Shown here one piece after another: positions 50,229 to 59,458 of a DNA stretch of 64,000 nt. The notes beneath the pieces were generated by a model. That model had not been told where the DNA came from. It was given only the letters and a program-made list of their open reading frames with translations, and did not search any database. The translations under genes were made by a program, and so were the position numbers. The stretch comes from Streptomyces subrutilus (GTDB taxonomy: Bacteria; Actinomycetota; Actinomycetes; Streptomycetales; Streptomycetaceae). Within the stretch, counting starts at the first letter, position 1. Each line of letters starts with the position of its first letter. Location of the stretch: contig NZ_CP023701.1 in assembly GCF_008704535.1 (NCBI RefSeq), positions 2,790,001 to 2,854,000 on the forward strand. The letters are read 5' to 3'.

Positions 50229-51215
50229 GTGGAAATCACTGCCGGCGGGCTGCTGGAGGTCCGTATCACCCCCGCTGACGTGGGTAAACGAGTCTCTGTA
50301 CGACGGGTGGAGCCCGGGTCGGGCGGATCGCCCGGTTTCACGGACACGGTCGGCGTTCTCACATCCTGGTACGAGGGTGTGCTGCTGATCACACGAAAGG
50401 ACGGCCGGACCGTCCGCATCGCGCAATCGGCGCTGGTCGCGGGCAAGGTCGTGCCCCCGGCACCGGCCCGCCGGCGGGGTCCCGCGGCCTCCTTCGAGGA
50501 GCTGGCGCGGGTCACCGCGCGGGCCTGGCAACCGCTGGAGAGCGAGGCGCTGGGCGACTGGACGCTGCGGGCGACCGCCGGTTTCACCCGCCGGGCCAAC
50601 TCGGTGCTGCCGCTCGGCGACCCCGGGATACCGGTGGAGGAAGCACTCGCGCGGGTGACGTCCTGGTACGCGCGCCGGGGCCTGCCGGCCTACGTGCAGG
50701 CCGCGACGGGCGCCGCCGGCACGCAGGAGCTCCTCTGCGCGGAGCTGGAGCGGCTGGGCTGGGCCGCGGAGGTCTCGGCGCAGGTGCGGATCGCCGCGCT
50801 GGCCCCGGTGGGCGACGTGGACGCCCCGGCGGCCGGGGCCGTACGGCTGACGCGCACCCCGGGCGAGGAGTGGCTCGGGCGCTACGGGAAGGTCGGCGAT
50901 CCGGAGCCGGCCCGGCGGATGCTGGTGGCGGGGCCGTCGGTGTGGTTCGCGTCGCTGGACGGGGGCCGGGCCGTCGGCCGGTGCGTGGTGGACGGCCGGT
51001 GGGCCGGCTTCGCGGCGGTGGCGGTCGATCCGGCGCACCGGCGGGAGGGCCTGGCGACGGCGGTGATGGCGGCGCTGGCGCGCCGGGCGCTGGAGGAGGG
51101 CGCGTCGGCGGCCTGGCTCCAGGTGGAGGCGGACAACGCGGGGGCGCGGGCGCTGTACGACGGACTGGGCTTCGCCACGCACCACGCCTACCACCACTTC
51201 CGGGCGGCGGCGTGA
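50229..51215 (+). CDS. GNAT-family N-acetyltransferase with N-terminal extension
   Basis: A 328-residue protein. Residues 1-85 form a beta-rich domain (VRITPADVGKRVSVRRVEPG). The acetyl-CoA site is in the C-terminal third: AVAVDPAHRREGLATAVMAAL (motif A) and LQVEADNAGARALYDGLGF. The middle looks like a degenerate second GNAT. AGGAGGGG precedes GTG 50229. The stop overlaps the start of the SirB1-like gene (GTGA). Substrate unknown. Confidence 0.88.
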   Translation: MEITAGGLLEVRITPADVGKRVSVRRVEPGSGGSPGFTDTVGVLTSWYEGVLLITRKDGRTVRIAQSALVAGKVVPPAPARRRGPAASFEELARVTARAWQPLESEALGDWTLRATAGFTRRANSVLPLGDPGIPVEEALARVTSWYARRGLPAYVQAATGAAGTQELLCAELERLGWAAEVSAQVRIAALAPVGDVDAPAAGAVRLTRTPGEEWLGRYGKVGDPEPARRMLVAGPSVWFASLDGGRAVGRCVVDGRWAGFAAVAVDPAHRREGLATAVMAALARRALEEGASAAWLQVEADNAGARALYDGLGFATHHAYHHFRAAA

Positions 51216-52003
51216 TCTCCGCGGGGCGGGAGCGGTTCGCGGCGGAGGCGCGCTCGGAGCGGCCGGACCTGGCGCTGCTGTGCCTGCTGCTGGCCGCGGA
51301 GGGCGATCCGGAGCTGGACGAACGGGCCCTGGACTGGGCGCAGATCGAGTTGGACCGGCTGGCCGGGATGCTGCCGTACGGGCTGCGCGGCGGCCGTGCC
51401 TGGGCCTCGGCGGTCACGGAGCTGCTCGGCGGCCGGCTCGGCTTCCACGGCACCCCGGCCGACTACGACCGGCTGTCGTCCTCGCTGCTGCACGAGGTGC
51501 TGAGGCGGCGCAGGGGGCTGCCGATCCTGCTGTCGGTGGTGTGGCTGGAGGTGGCGCGGCGGGCCGGGGCGCCGGTGTACGGGCTCGGGCTGCCGGGCCA
51601 CTTCGTGGTGGGCTTCGGCGATCCGGAGGAGGGCGTGGTGGTAGACCCGTTCGCGGGCGGGGCCTCGCTGGGCGCGGGGCCGGCGGAGCTGGCGCAGGGC
51701 CCCCGGACGCCCGCGCGGACCCTGGACGTCGTCCTGCGCATCCTGAACAACATCCGGGCGTGGGCCTCGACGCGTCCGGAGCAGTCCGGGGTGGCGCTGT
51801 GGGCGCTGGAGCTGTCGCTGCTGCTGCCGTCGCACCCGGCGTCGCTGCGCTACGAGCGGGCGCGGCTGCTGGTGGAGCGGGGCTCCTTCCGCGAGGGTGC
51901 GGCGGAACTGGACGCGTACGCGACGGTGGTGGACGCGATCGACACCGGCGCGGCGGGCCGCATCCGCGCGGAGGCCGCCTCCGCCCGGGCCCTGCTGAAC
52001 TGA
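51212..52003 (+). CDS. SirB1-type transglutaminase-like family protein
   Basis: A 263-residue helical protein of the SirB1/YchA family. The family core reads SSLLHEVLRRRRGLPILLSVVW and GLPGHFVVGF; a TPR-like end follows (LLPSHPASLRYERARLLVERG). Members are near prfA/hemK in many bacteria, with unknown activity; catalytic Cys is absent. GTG overlaps the stop of the acetyltransferase gene. It ends directly before the repeat region 52060-52319. Confidence 0.87.
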   Translation: MISAGRERFAAEARSERPDLALLCLLLAAEGDPELDERALDWAQIELDRLAGMLPYGLRGGRAWASAVTELLGGRLGFHGTPADYDRLSSSLLHEVLRRRRGLPILLSVVWLEVARRAGAPVYGLGLPGHFVVGFGDPEEGVVVDPFAGGASLGAGPAELAQGPRTPARTLDVVLRILNNIRAWASTRPEQSGVALWALELSLLLPSHPASLRYERARLLVERGSFREGAAELDAYATVVDAIDTGAAGRIRAEAASARALLN

Positions 52004-52059
52004 CCCGCCCCGGCCCGCGGCCCCGGCGGTGCGCCGGCGGCGCGTCCCCGCCCGGCGGC

Positions 52060-52152
52060 GCCCGCGTACCGGACGTACGCGGGCGGCCCCGCGGCGAGGT
52101 GCGGTGCGGTGCGGTGCCGGGCAGCGGGTCCGGCACCGCGCGAACGGGACCG
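52060..52152. repeat. Degenerate half copy of the palindromic element
   Basis: A hairpin GCCCGCGTAC with its complement (52060-52084) resembles the centre of the next repeat (CGCGTAC-GGACGTACG), and the bases following it (to about 52152) resemble the right half of the 52157-52319 element (GGTGCC-GGC, CGGG-CCGGCAC, CGAA-G-GA). It looks like a decayed half of the same element in direct orientation. Confidence 0.55.
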
Positions 52153-52156
52153 CCTG

Positions 52157-52319
52157 GGTCGTCTCTTTCGGATCTTGTCGGCCGAGCCCGCGGCGTCTGG
52201 TGCCGTGCCTGGGCGTGCTGCCGGGGCGCTCGCGTACTGGACGTACGTGGTCGCCTCGGCAGTGCGGCCAGGCACGGTGCCAGGCGTCGCGGGCCCGGCA
52301 CGATCCGAAAGAGACGACC
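52157..52319. repeat. 163-bp imperfect palindrome with 18-bp terminal inverted repeats
   Basis: GGTCGTCTCTTTCGGATC at 52157-52174 recurs inverted at 52302-52319. The arms inside remain similar (roughly four-fifths identity by eye) up to the centre near 52238, where CGTAC-TGGA-CGTACG occurs. The element thus is a long hairpin. Its last base is also the last base of the stop codon of the minus-strand gene. There is no ORF of its own. It resembles miniature mobile or extragenic palindromic repeats. Confidence 0.75.
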
Positions 52320-54283
52320 TAGCCCGCGTTGGTGTCGATGACCGCGGTCCGCTCCGCCGGGGTCTTGCCGCGCAGGGCCTCGCCGAGGGCTCCGGCGACG
52401 TCCTGCGGGGTGACGGCGGTCTTGGCGCCGGTGCCCCGGGTGATCAGGATGCCGTCGAAGGTGTTCCCGTAGGTCTCCTTGAGGACCTCCAGGTCGAACT
52501 TGGGCACCAGGTGGCCGTCCACCGGCTGCATGCTCAGGATGCGCGGCAGGGACCGGCTGCCGAAGGGCAGGGACTTGGCGCCGGCCTTGACGGTGGCGTT
52601 GCCCGACATCGCCGGCTCGGCGAACTCCTTCATGGCCCGGTCGAGTTCGGCCTGGTCGATGGTGGGCGCCTTGGCGGTGACGGGCAGTTCGACCGGGGCC
52701 GCCTTGCCGTCGGCCACCATCGCGCGGAAGGCCTTGGAGACGAGTTCGGCCGAGGCGTCCGCGTCGAGCGTGGTGCCGGGCTTGCCGGCGACGGCGACGG
52801 CCTTGCCGGTGTCGAAGGTGATGGTGCCCTCGGTGACCGTGCCGGCCGTGCCCGCGAGCTCTTGGAGCGCGACCTGGAGCTTCTCGTCGTCGACCGGCAT
52901 CACCGGCTCCGCGGTGCGCTCCTCGCCGAGGAGGGAGCCGATGACGGTGACGGGGTTGTAGTCGCTGCCCGCCGCGTTGCGCACGGTGGTCTGGCTGTCG
53001 AGGGTCAGGCCGGCCTTCTCGGGCTTCAGTTCGACCTGCTTGCCGCCGACCGTCAGCTGGAGCGGCGCGGTGGCTCGGGCGCCGAAGGCGTTCTGCAGCT
53101 TGGCCACGGCCTCGTCGCGGCTGCCGCTGATGTCGACGCCGAGGACGGTGGTGCCCTTGGGCACGTCGGAGTGGTTCAGGAGCAGTCCGGCCCCGTAGGC
53201 CACGCCGAGGACGCCGACGATCCCGACGCCGAGGAGGACCAGCTTGGAGCGGCCCTTCTTGGCGGCCTTGGCGGGTGCGGCCTTCTGCTTCGGCGGCGCG
53301 GGCCGGGCGGCGGCGGGCGACGGGGCCGGTGCGGGCGACGGGGCCGGTGCGGGGCCGTCGAGCCCGGGTCCGGGCCAGCGGCCGTCGCCGCGGGGGGCGT
53401 CGTACGCGCCGGGAGGACCGCCGGCGGGGCCACCGGCGGGACCACCCGCCGGGCCGTCCCCGGGACCGGCTCCGAAGCCGGGGCCGCCGGTGGGTCCGGC
53501 GGGGCCGCCGCCGTACGCGGGGAACGCCTCGGTGACGGGGTCGGCGCCGGCTCCGTCACCCGGGTAGCCGGGGAAGCCCTGGGGCGCGCCGGCGCCGGGG
53601 CGCGGGCCGGGCGCGGCGGCGGACCCCGGCGGCACGAAGTTCGGCGCGGGGGCCCCGGTGGCGGGCGACGGAGCGAAGCCCGCGCCCGGGACCGGTGCGG
53701 GGGCCGGGCCGCGTCCGGCGGCGGGGCCGTGCTGCGGTGCGGGGGCGGGCGCCGGAGCGGCGCCGCGCGGGGGTGCGGGTGCGGGGGCCGCGTCGGCCGG
53801 GGGCCGGGTGGCGCCCTTGCGGGGGGCGAACCAGTTGCCGGCGGCCTCCCCGCCCTCGCCCCGGTCGCCGGACGGCTCGCGCTCGGCCTCGATCCGGGTC
53901 GGCAGGGGCGGCTTGGGCTGCGCCGCGGAGGGCGCCCGCCCGGACGGCGCGGGGGCCGGGTCCTGGTGGGGCCGCGCGGGGTCGGCGTTCGCGTCGTCGG
54001 CGCCCATCGGCTTGCGCACGACCACCGGCGGGATCGGCCGGGAACCCGGGATGTTGATCCGGATCCGGGTCGTCAGGGTGGTCTCGGTCTTGGGCCCGTC
54101 GGATTCGGGCGTGGACGGGTTCGAGGTCACAGGGTTCTCCTCCGGGGCGGTCGTCGCGCCAGGCCCGGGCGGCACAGTCGTGGACGGATACTGGCCGGTT
54201 CCATACGGCGGCGTGCCCGAGGGGTACGCGGCTCCACCGCGCCCCTGGGGCCCGGAGGACGAACTGTCGGTTTCACGACTCAA
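52319..54283 (-). CDS. Membrane-anchored PG-binding-domain (YoaR/VanW-type) protein
   Basis: A 654-residue protein. Residues 1-370 are very Pro/Ala/Gly-rich low-complexity, probably cytosolic. A membrane helix lies at about 385-405 (LVLLGVGIVGVLGVAYGAG). The external part has two PG_binding_4-type units: GTTVLGVDISGSRDEAVAKL and the following half, as in YoaR/VanW proteins. It probably interacts with peptidoglycan and may regulate L,D-transpeptidation. TTG at 54283 has GGGAG eight bases upstream and is chosen; GTG at 54130, with GGAGGAG, is a strong alternative (about 51 residues shorter). Its stop codon abuts the 163-bp palindrome. Confidence 0.83.
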   Translation of the reverse strand: MSRETDSSSSGPQGRGGAAYPSGTPPYGTGQYPSTTVPPGPGATTAPEENPVTSNPSTPESDGPKTETTLTTRIRINIPGSRPIPPVVVRKPMGADDANADPARPHQDPAPAPSGRAPSAAQPKPPLPTRIEAEREPSGDRGEGGEAAGNWFAPRKGATRPPADAAPAPAPPRGAAPAPAPAPQHGPAAGRGPAPAPVPGAGFAPSPATGAPAPNFVPPGSAAAPGPRPGAGAPQGFPGYPGDGAGADPVTEAFPAYGGGPAGPTGGPGFGAGPGDGPAGGPAGGPAGGPPGAYDAPRGDGRWPGPGLDGPAPAPSPAPAPSPAAARPAPPKQKAAPAKAAKKGRSKLVLLGVGIVGVLGVAYGAGLLLNHSDVPKGTTVLGVDISGSRDEAVAKLQNAFGARATAPLQLTVGGKQVELKPEKAGLTLDSQTTVRNAAGSDYNPVTVIGSLLGEERTAEPVMPVDDEKLQVALQELAGTAGTVTEGTITFDTGKAVAVAGKPGTTLDADASAELVSKAFRAMVADGKAAPVELPVTAKAPTIDQAELDRAMKEFAEPAMSGNATVKAGAKSLPFGSRSLPRILSMQPVDGHLVPKFDLEVLKETYGNTFDGILITRGTGAKTAVTPQDVAGALGEALRGKTPAERTAVIDTNAG

Positions 54284-54489
54284 GGCAGGTTCTCCCGGTT
54301 GGCTCCGCCGCCCGTCATACCGTGCGCGGGCAGCTCGGCGGCCCGTCCACCATACTGGCCGCCGCCCGTGCACAACTGACCACCGGGAATCAGGGGTTCC
54401 TCACGGGCCCCGGCGCACCCCTCCGGCGTGTCCTTCTCGCCCCTGTCCGTCCCGCTTGGGTCCTTCCCCCGACACGGTTCTCCCGCACG

Positions 54490-54873
54490 TCACTTGGCGG
54501 TGCGGGCGTCCGAAACCGGCCGTTGGAGCGGACCGCGCATCGTGGCGCACATCACAGCGAGCACGGTGCCGCCCAAAAGGTAGGCGTACATGCCGATTCC
54601 GGACGAACCCAGCAGGAAGTCCCCTTCGGGGCGCGGGATGCTGAGCACCACGTAGGCGAGGAACCAGCCCGCCGCCGCGCCGCCCACGCCCGGGCCCGTC
54701 CCGAGGGCGAGCCGTCCGCCGAGGAACAGCCCGAAGAGGGCGAGCAGGCCGAGCAGCAGCCCGCCGGGGAACCAGAGGTCCACCACGAGCCAGCCCGCCG
54801 CCCCGGTCACCGCGCCGAGCACCAGCAGGCCGAGGCAGCCGGCGATCCGCGCCGGGTTCAGTGCGGTGCTCAC
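54490..54873 (-). CDS. DUF6113-like four-helix membrane protein
   Basis: A 127-residue protein with four membrane helices: [39 protein letters not shown] and two more. GTG at 54873 overlaps the stop of mshB (GTGA), so it is coupled to mycothiol synthesis. The name DUF6113 is from memory. No enzymatic motif; function unknown. Confidence 0.75.
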   Translation of the reverse strand: MSTALNPARIAGCLGLLVLGAVTGAAGWLVVDLWFPGGLLLGLLALFGLFLGGRLALGTGPGVGGAAAGWFLAYVVLSIPRPEGDFLLGSSGIGMYAYLLGGTVLAVMCATMRGPLQRPVSDARTAK

Positions 54874-55763
54874 GCGTCCACCCCCGCGAAGAGGTCGCGT
54901 TCGCGTTCGCCGGCGGGGGCGCCCGGCCGGCCCGCGACGAGTTCGTAGTACTCGCGGACGAAGAGCGGCTGCCCGAGGTCGTTGGAGAGGGCGAAGAAGG
55001 GCCCGTCCACGGCGATCTGGGTGGCGTGCGCCCGCATGGCGGCGGTCTTGGCGGCCGCGTGGGCCTCCTCCCCGCCGATCTCGGCGGTGATCCGCCCGTC
55101 GTCGACGACGCCGGGCACGTCCTGTGGCGAGGCCGTGCCGGGGAAGGGTCCCGCGCCGCTCGCCCGCAGCCGGGCGAAGCCCTCCTCGGCCACCGAGAGC
55201 GGCACCCGGTTCCAGTAGGTCTTCGCGATGCGGTGCGGCTCTCCGGCCCCGGGGCGGTGGCCGGGGTCGGCGGCCAGTTCGGCGGCGCGGGTCGCGACGC
55301 GGTGGGCCTGGATGTGGTCGGGGTGGCCGTAGCCGCCGTCGGGGTCGTAGGTGACGAGCACCTGCGGCCGCACCTCCCTGATCACCTCGACGAGGTGTCC
55401 GGCGGCCTCGTCCACGTCGGCGGACCAGAAGGCTCCGGGGCGGGTGTTCTGGGGCGCGCCCATCATCCCGGAGTCGCGGAAGCGGCCGGCGCCGCCGAGG
55501 AACCGGTGGTCGGTGACGCCCAGTTCGGCCATGGCGGCGGCGAGTTCGCCGACGCGGTGGGGTCCCAGGGCGTCGTCGCGGTCGGCGGCCAGGTGGGCGA
55601 GGCCGGGCGGGATGACCTCGCCCTCTTCGCCGAGGGTGCAGGTCACCAGGGTGACGTGGGCCCCCTCGGCCGCGTACTTGGCCATGGTGACGCCGTTGTT
55701 GATCGACTCGTCGTCGGGGTGCGCGTGCACGAGCAGCAGACGACGGGCGGGAAGACCGTTCAT
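54870..55763 (-). CDS. mshB: Mycothiol deacetylase MshB
   Basis: A 297-residue LmbE/PIG-L zinc deacetylase that removes acetate from GlcNAc-Ins in mycothiol synthesis. AHPDDE (His15, Asp18) and GGYGHPDH (His150) are the zinc ligands. Streptomycetes use mycothiol as their main thiol. The gene has TACGCT (55770-55775, minus strand) six bases before ATG, so it is probably leaderless, and is followed by the coupled DUF6113 gene. The PG-binding gene comes next after 206 bases. Confidence 0.95.
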   Translation of the reverse strand: MNGLPARRLLLVHAHPDDESINNGVTMAKYAAEGAHVTLVTCTLGEEGEVIPPGLAHLAADRDDALGPHRVGELAAAMAELGVTDHRFLGGAGRFRDSGMMGAPQNTRPGAFWSADVDEAAGHLVEVIREVRPQVLVTYDPDGGYGHPDHIQAHRVATRAAELAADPGHRPGAGEPHRIAKTYWNRVPLSVAEEGFARLRASGAGPFPGTASPQDVPGVVDDGRITAEIGGEEAHAAAKTAAMRAHATQIAVDGPFFALSNDLGQPLFVREYYELVAGRPGAPAGERERDLFAGVDA

Positions 55764-55769
55764 GGGGCA

Positions 55770-55775
55770 AGCGTA
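55770..55775 (-). promoter_or_regulatory. -10 box TACGCT, leaderless type
   Basis: TACGCT lies six bases before the ATG of mshB at 55763, between that gene and the small gene at 55795. Confidence 0.5.
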
Positions 55776-55794
55776 GGCCGAGCGGCCCGGAACC

Positions 55795-55989
55795 CTAGAA
55801 CTTGAGCCCGCTGATCATGCTGGCCACGTTGGACGTGAGCTGGCTGAGGGTCGGGGCGATGGTGGAGCTCGCCAGGTAGAAGCCGAGCAGGACACAGACC
55901 ACCGCGTGTCCCGCCTTCAGGCCCGACCTTCGGACCAGCAGGAAGACGACGATCGCCAGCAGCACCACGGCCGAGATCGAGAGTGCCAC
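55795..55989 (-). CDS. Small membrane protein, 64 residues
   Basis: Starts with [21 protein letters not shown], a clear membrane helix, followed by [20 protein letters not shown], a second one. GGAGG stands nine bases before the GTG at 55989. I know it as a small conserved actinomycete membrane protein; no function. Upstream there is a TATGAT (minus strand) that may be its -10 box. Confidence 0.82.
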   Translation of the reverse strand: MALSISAVVLLAIVVFLLVRRSGLKAGHAVVCVLLGFYLASSTIAPTLSQLTSNVASMISGLKF

Positions 55990-56418
55990 GGCGTTTCACC
56001 TCCACGTCGAGCGGACATCGGTACGCGTATCTGTGCTCGGCGAGAGTCATACCCACCATGCGCTACGAATCATAACTATCCGTGCCACTGGACCGGTCGA
56101 ATTCCGGCAGCGCGAGGGGCGTACGCGGCGCACGGTCGGGGTCACGGGGGAGGCCGACCGGACAGGCTGAGCGCCCGTCCGGCCGGCTCTCGGCACCCGC
56201 ACGGCCGCACCGGACCCAGGCTGCACGGTCCAGATCTCGGGGCAGAAACGGTCAAGTTGCCCCTGTGTTAACACTGTTGGGGTACCCGATCACCGCTCCG
56301 GGGGGTGCCGCGCGGGGTGGCGAGAAATGATCGCTCCGGCGCGGCCCCGCGCCGGCCTCCCGTCCGCTCTGCGGTGTCCCCCGTCCGCCTACCGGTGCCG
56401 GCCTTCCGCACACTTCCG
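55990..56418. other. Intergenic region, minus-strand promoter possible
   Basis: A 429-base gap. Near 56071-56076, minus-strand TATGAT is a good -10 for the 64-residue gene; nearby GGGTAT hints at a SigB-like box without the required spacing. GTGTTAACAC (56265-56274) is a perfect 10-base palindrome. No gene or clear terminator of the ABC operon is seen. Confidence 0.4.
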
Positions 56419-57459
56419 CTAGGGCCCCGCTTCCTCCGGCGGCGGGGGGAGCACCCGGCGCTCGGCCGCGAAGTGGCAGGCAGACGGGTGGGCGGCCGGG
56501 CCATCGGGGAAGACCGCCGGGACGGCGAGCAGCGGCTCCTCGGAGGCGCAGCGCGGCTGGGCCTTCCAGCAGCGGGTGCGGAAGCGGCAGCCGGAGGGCG
56601 GGTTGGCCGGGGACGGGACGTCGCCGCTGAGGATGATCCGGTCGCGGTGGGCGCGGGCCTCGGGGTCCGGGACGGGGACGGCCGACAGCAGGGCCTGGGT
56701 GTACGGGTGGGTGGGGTGGTCGTAGATCTGCTCGTCGGTGCCGATCTCCACGACCCGGCCCAGGTACATCACGCCGACCCGGTCGGAGATGTGCCGGACG
56801 ATGGACAGGTCGTGCGCGATGAACACGTAGGAGAGGCCGAACTCGTGCTGGAGCCGGCCCATCAGGTTGATGACCTGCGCCTGCACGGAGACGTCGAGGG
56901 CGGAGACCGGTTCGTCGGCGACGATGACCTCGGGCCGCAGGGCCAGGCCGCGGGCGATGCCGATGCGCTGGCGCTGGCCGCCGGAGAACTGGTGCGGGTA
57001 GCGGTTGATGTACTCGGGGTTGAGGCCGACCACGTCGAGCAGGTCCTGGACCTTGCGCCGCCGGTCGCCCTTGGGGGCCACCTCGGGATGGATCTCGTAG
57101 GGCTCGCCGATGATGTCGCCGACCGTCATGCGCGGGTTCAGCGAGGTGTACGGGTCCTGGAAGACCATCTGGATGTTGCGGCGGACGGCCTTCAGGGCGC
57201 GGCCGGACAGCTTGGTGATGTCCTCGCCCTTGTACGAGATCGCGCCCGAGGTCGGCCGCTCCAGGTTGACGAGCATCTTGGCGACGGTGGACTTCCCGCA
57301 GCCGGACTCCCCCACGATGCCCAGGGTCTCGCCGGCCGCCAGCGTGAAGGAGACCCCGTCGACGGCCTTGACGGCGCCGATCTGCTTGCGGAAGACGATG
57401 CCCTGGGTCAGCGGGTAGTGCTTCACCAGGCCGGTCACTTCGAGGAGGGGCTCAGCCAT
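56419..57459 (-). CDS. Oligopeptide ABC transporter ATP-binding protein, OppF/DppF type
   Basis: A 346-residue ATPase. Walker [10 protein letters not shown] (about 52), Q-loop [15 protein letters not shown], signature SGGQRQR and Walker [13 protein letters not shown]. The C-terminal oligopeptide extension ends with Cys in [15 protein letters not shown], a possible Fe-S or zinc site found in this family. ATG at 57459 overlaps the end of the OppD gene by eight bases. It shares long identical DNA tracts with the partial gene at 63205. Confidence 0.92.
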   Translation of the reverse strand: MAEPLLEVTGLVKHYPLTQGIVFRKQIGAVKAVDGVSFTLAAGETLGIVGESGCGKSTVAKMLVNLERPTSGAISYKGEDITKLSGRALKAVRRNIQMVFQDPYTSLNPRMTVGDIIGEPYEIHPEVAPKGDRRRKVQDLLDVVGLNPEYINRYPHQFSGGQRQRIGIARGLALRPEVIVADEPVSALDVSVQAQVINLMGRLQHEFGLSYVFIAHDLSIVRHISDRVGVMYLGRVVEIGTDEQIYDHPTHPYTQALLSAVPVPDPEARAHRDRIILSGDVPSPANPPSGCRFRTRCWKAQPRCASEEPLLAVPAVFPDGPAAHPSACHFAAERRVLPPPPEEAGP

Positions 57460-58426
57460 GGAGGCACTCCGTCCAGAAGAAGCAGGCACTGGAGCGCTCC
57501 GGGGCGACGGGGGCCAGCGGGGGCACCTCGGCCCGGCAGACGGCCCGGGCCATCGGGCAGCGGGGGTTGAAGGCGCAGCCGGGCGGGATGGCCAGCAGGT
57601 TGGGCGGCAGGCCCTTGATGGCGTACAGCTCCTGGCCCTTCTGGTCGAGGCGCGGGATGGAGTCCAGCAGGCCGCGGGTGTACGGGTGGGCGGGCGCCCG
57701 GTAGATCTCGTGGACGGGAGCGGCCTCGACGATCCGGCCGGCGTACATGACCGCGATCTTGTCCGCGACGTCGGCGACGACGCCGAGGTCGTGGGTGATC
57801 AGGATCAGGCCCATGTTCAGCTCGCGCTGGAGCTCGGCCAGCAGGTCCATGACCTGGGCCTGGACCGTCACGTCGAGGGCCGTGGTCGGCTCGTCGGCGA
57901 TGATCAGCGAGGGTTCCAGGGCCAGCGCCATGGCGATCATGATGCGCTGGCGCATGCCGCCCGAGAACTGGTGCGGGTAGTCGCCCACCCGCTCCTTCGC
58001 GGCCGGGATCCTGACCCGGTCCATCAGCTCGACGGCCCTGGCGCGGGAGTCCTTGCGGGACATGCCGCGGTGGACCTCGAACATCTCGCCGAGCTGGGCG
58101 CCCACGCTCAGCACGGGGTTGAGGGAGGACAGGGCGTCCTGGAAGATCATGGCCATCTCGGCGCCGCGGATCTTCCGGCGCTCCTCCTCCTTCATCTTCA
58201 GGAGGTCCTTGCCCTTGAAGAGGATCTCGCCGCCCGCGATGCGGCCGGGCGGCACGTCGAGGATGCCCATCACGGCCTGCGCGGTGACCGACTTGCCCGA
58301 GCCGGACTCGCCGAGCACGGCGAGGGTCTCGCCCTCGTCCACCGAGTAGTCGACGCCGTTGACCGCTTTGGCCACTCCGTCGCGCGTCGTGAATTCCACG
58401 TGCAGGTCGCGGACTTCGAGCAGCAT
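57452..58426 (-). CDS. Oligopeptide ABC transporter ATP-binding protein, OppD/DppD type
   Basis: A 324-residue ATPase with Walker [10 protein letters not shown] (about 40), signature SGGMRQR, Walker [13 protein letters not shown] and the C-terminal Cys-rich [15 protein letters not shown] motif. Pairs with the OppF-type protein encoded next. Gene lies 12 bases after the OppC-type permease. Confidence 0.93.
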   Translation of the reverse strand: MLLEVRDLHVEFTTRDGVAKAVNGVDYSVDEGETLAVLGESGSGKSVTAQAVMGILDVPPGRIAGGEILFKGKDLLKMKEEERRKIRGAEMAMIFQDALSSLNPVLSVGAQLGEMFEVHRGMSRKDSRARAVELMDRVRIPAAKERVGDYPHQFSGGMRQRIMIAMALALEPSLIIADEPTTALDVTVQAQVMDLLAELQRELNMGLILITHDLGVVADVADKIAVMYAGRIVEAAPVHEIYRAPAHPYTRGLLDSIPRLDQKGQELYAIKGLPPNLLAIPPGCAFNPRCPMARAVCRAEVPPLAPVAPERSSACFFWTECLHG

Positions 58427-58438
58427 GTGCGGGGCTCC

Positions 58439-59458
58439 TCAGCGCAGCTTGGGGTCGAGGGCGTCGCGCACCGCGTCGCCGAGCATGATGAAGGCGAGCA
58501 CGGTCAGGCTGAGCGCACCGGCCGGGTAGAGCAGCATGTGCGGGGCGTTGCGGATCTGCGAGGCGGCGTTGGAGATGTCGATGCCCCAGGAGACGGTGGG
58601 CGGGCGCAGGCCGACGCCGAGGAAGGACAGGGTGGCCTCCAGGGCGATGTACGTGCCCAGGGCGATGGTGGCCACGACGATGACGGGGGCGACGGCGTTG
58701 GGCGCGACGTGCCGCAGCAGCAGGCGGCCGTTGCCGGCGCCCAGGGCGCGGGCGGCCTGGACGTAGTCGTGCTGTTTGGCGGTGATGACCGAACCGCGGG
58801 CGATGCGGGCGACCTGCGGCCAGCCGAGCAGCACGATGAAGCCGACGACGGGCCAGACGGTGTCGCTGGTGACGACGGACAGGAAGACCAGGCCGCCGAG
58901 GATGACGGGGATGCCGAAGAAGATGTCCGCGACCCGGGACAGCAGCGCGTCCCCCCAGCTGCCGAAGAACCCGGCGAGCCCGCCGAGCGCCGAGCCGAGC
59001 AGGGCGGCCCCGAGGGTGGCGCAGATGCCGACGGTGATGGAGGCGCGCGCGCCGTAGACGGTACGGGTGTACACGTCGCAGCCCTGGGTGTCGTAGCCGA
59101 AGGGGTGTCCGGGCGACGAGCCGTCCTGGGACTTGGACAGGTCGCACTGGAGCGGGTCGCCGCTCGCGATGAGCTGGGGCCAGATGGAGATGACGACCAG
59201 GAAGAGGATCACCAGGGAGGAGATGAGGAAGACGGGGTTGCGGCGCAGTTGGTGCCAGGCGTCGGACCACAGGGAGCGGGCCTTCTGCTGCGCTCCGGTG
59301 CCGGCCGCCGGCCCCGGGCCCGGGCCCTTGTCCAGGCTTTCGGCCTCTTCCAGGGCCAGGTCCATCGCGCCGCCCTGTCCGGTCGGGGAGATCGCCTCGC
59401 GGGGCCGGGGGCCGACCGGGTCGTAGGCGCCGTGGTCCTCGCGCTCGGGCTCAGGCAT
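58439..59458 (-). CDS. Oligopeptide ABC transporter permease, OppC type
   Basis: A 339-residue permease with a 65-residue hydrophilic N-terminal extension, longer than usual. Membrane helix about 80-100, then the transport domain with EAA loop HDYVQAARALGAGNGRLLLR and LSFLGVGLRPPTVSWGIDI. Two cysteines in the external loop (QCDLSK and QGCDVY). ATG at 59458 overlaps the stop of the OppB gene by eight bases. Confidence 0.92.
   Translation of the reverse strand: MPEPEREDHGAYDPVGPRPREAISPTGQGGAMDLALEEAESLDKGPGPGPAAGTGAQQKARSLWSDAWHQLRRNPVFLISSLVILFLVVISIWPQLIASGDPLQCDLSKSQDGSSPGHPFGYDTQGCDVYTRTVYGARASITVGICATLGAALLGSALGGLAGFFGSWGDALLSRVADIFFGIPVILGGLVFLSVVTSDTVWPVVGFIVLLGWPQVARIARGSVITAKQHDYVQAARALGAGNGRLLLRHVAPNAVAPVIVVATIALGTYIALEATLSFLGVGLRPPTVSWGIDISNAASQIRNAPHMLLYPAGALSLTVLAFIMLGDAVRDALDPKLR

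Noticed and set aside
56265..56274. Palindrome GTGTTAACAC as operator or terminator
   Set aside because: Downstream of the ABC operon and without promoter; the flanking CCCC/GGGG pairing is too short to call a terminator.
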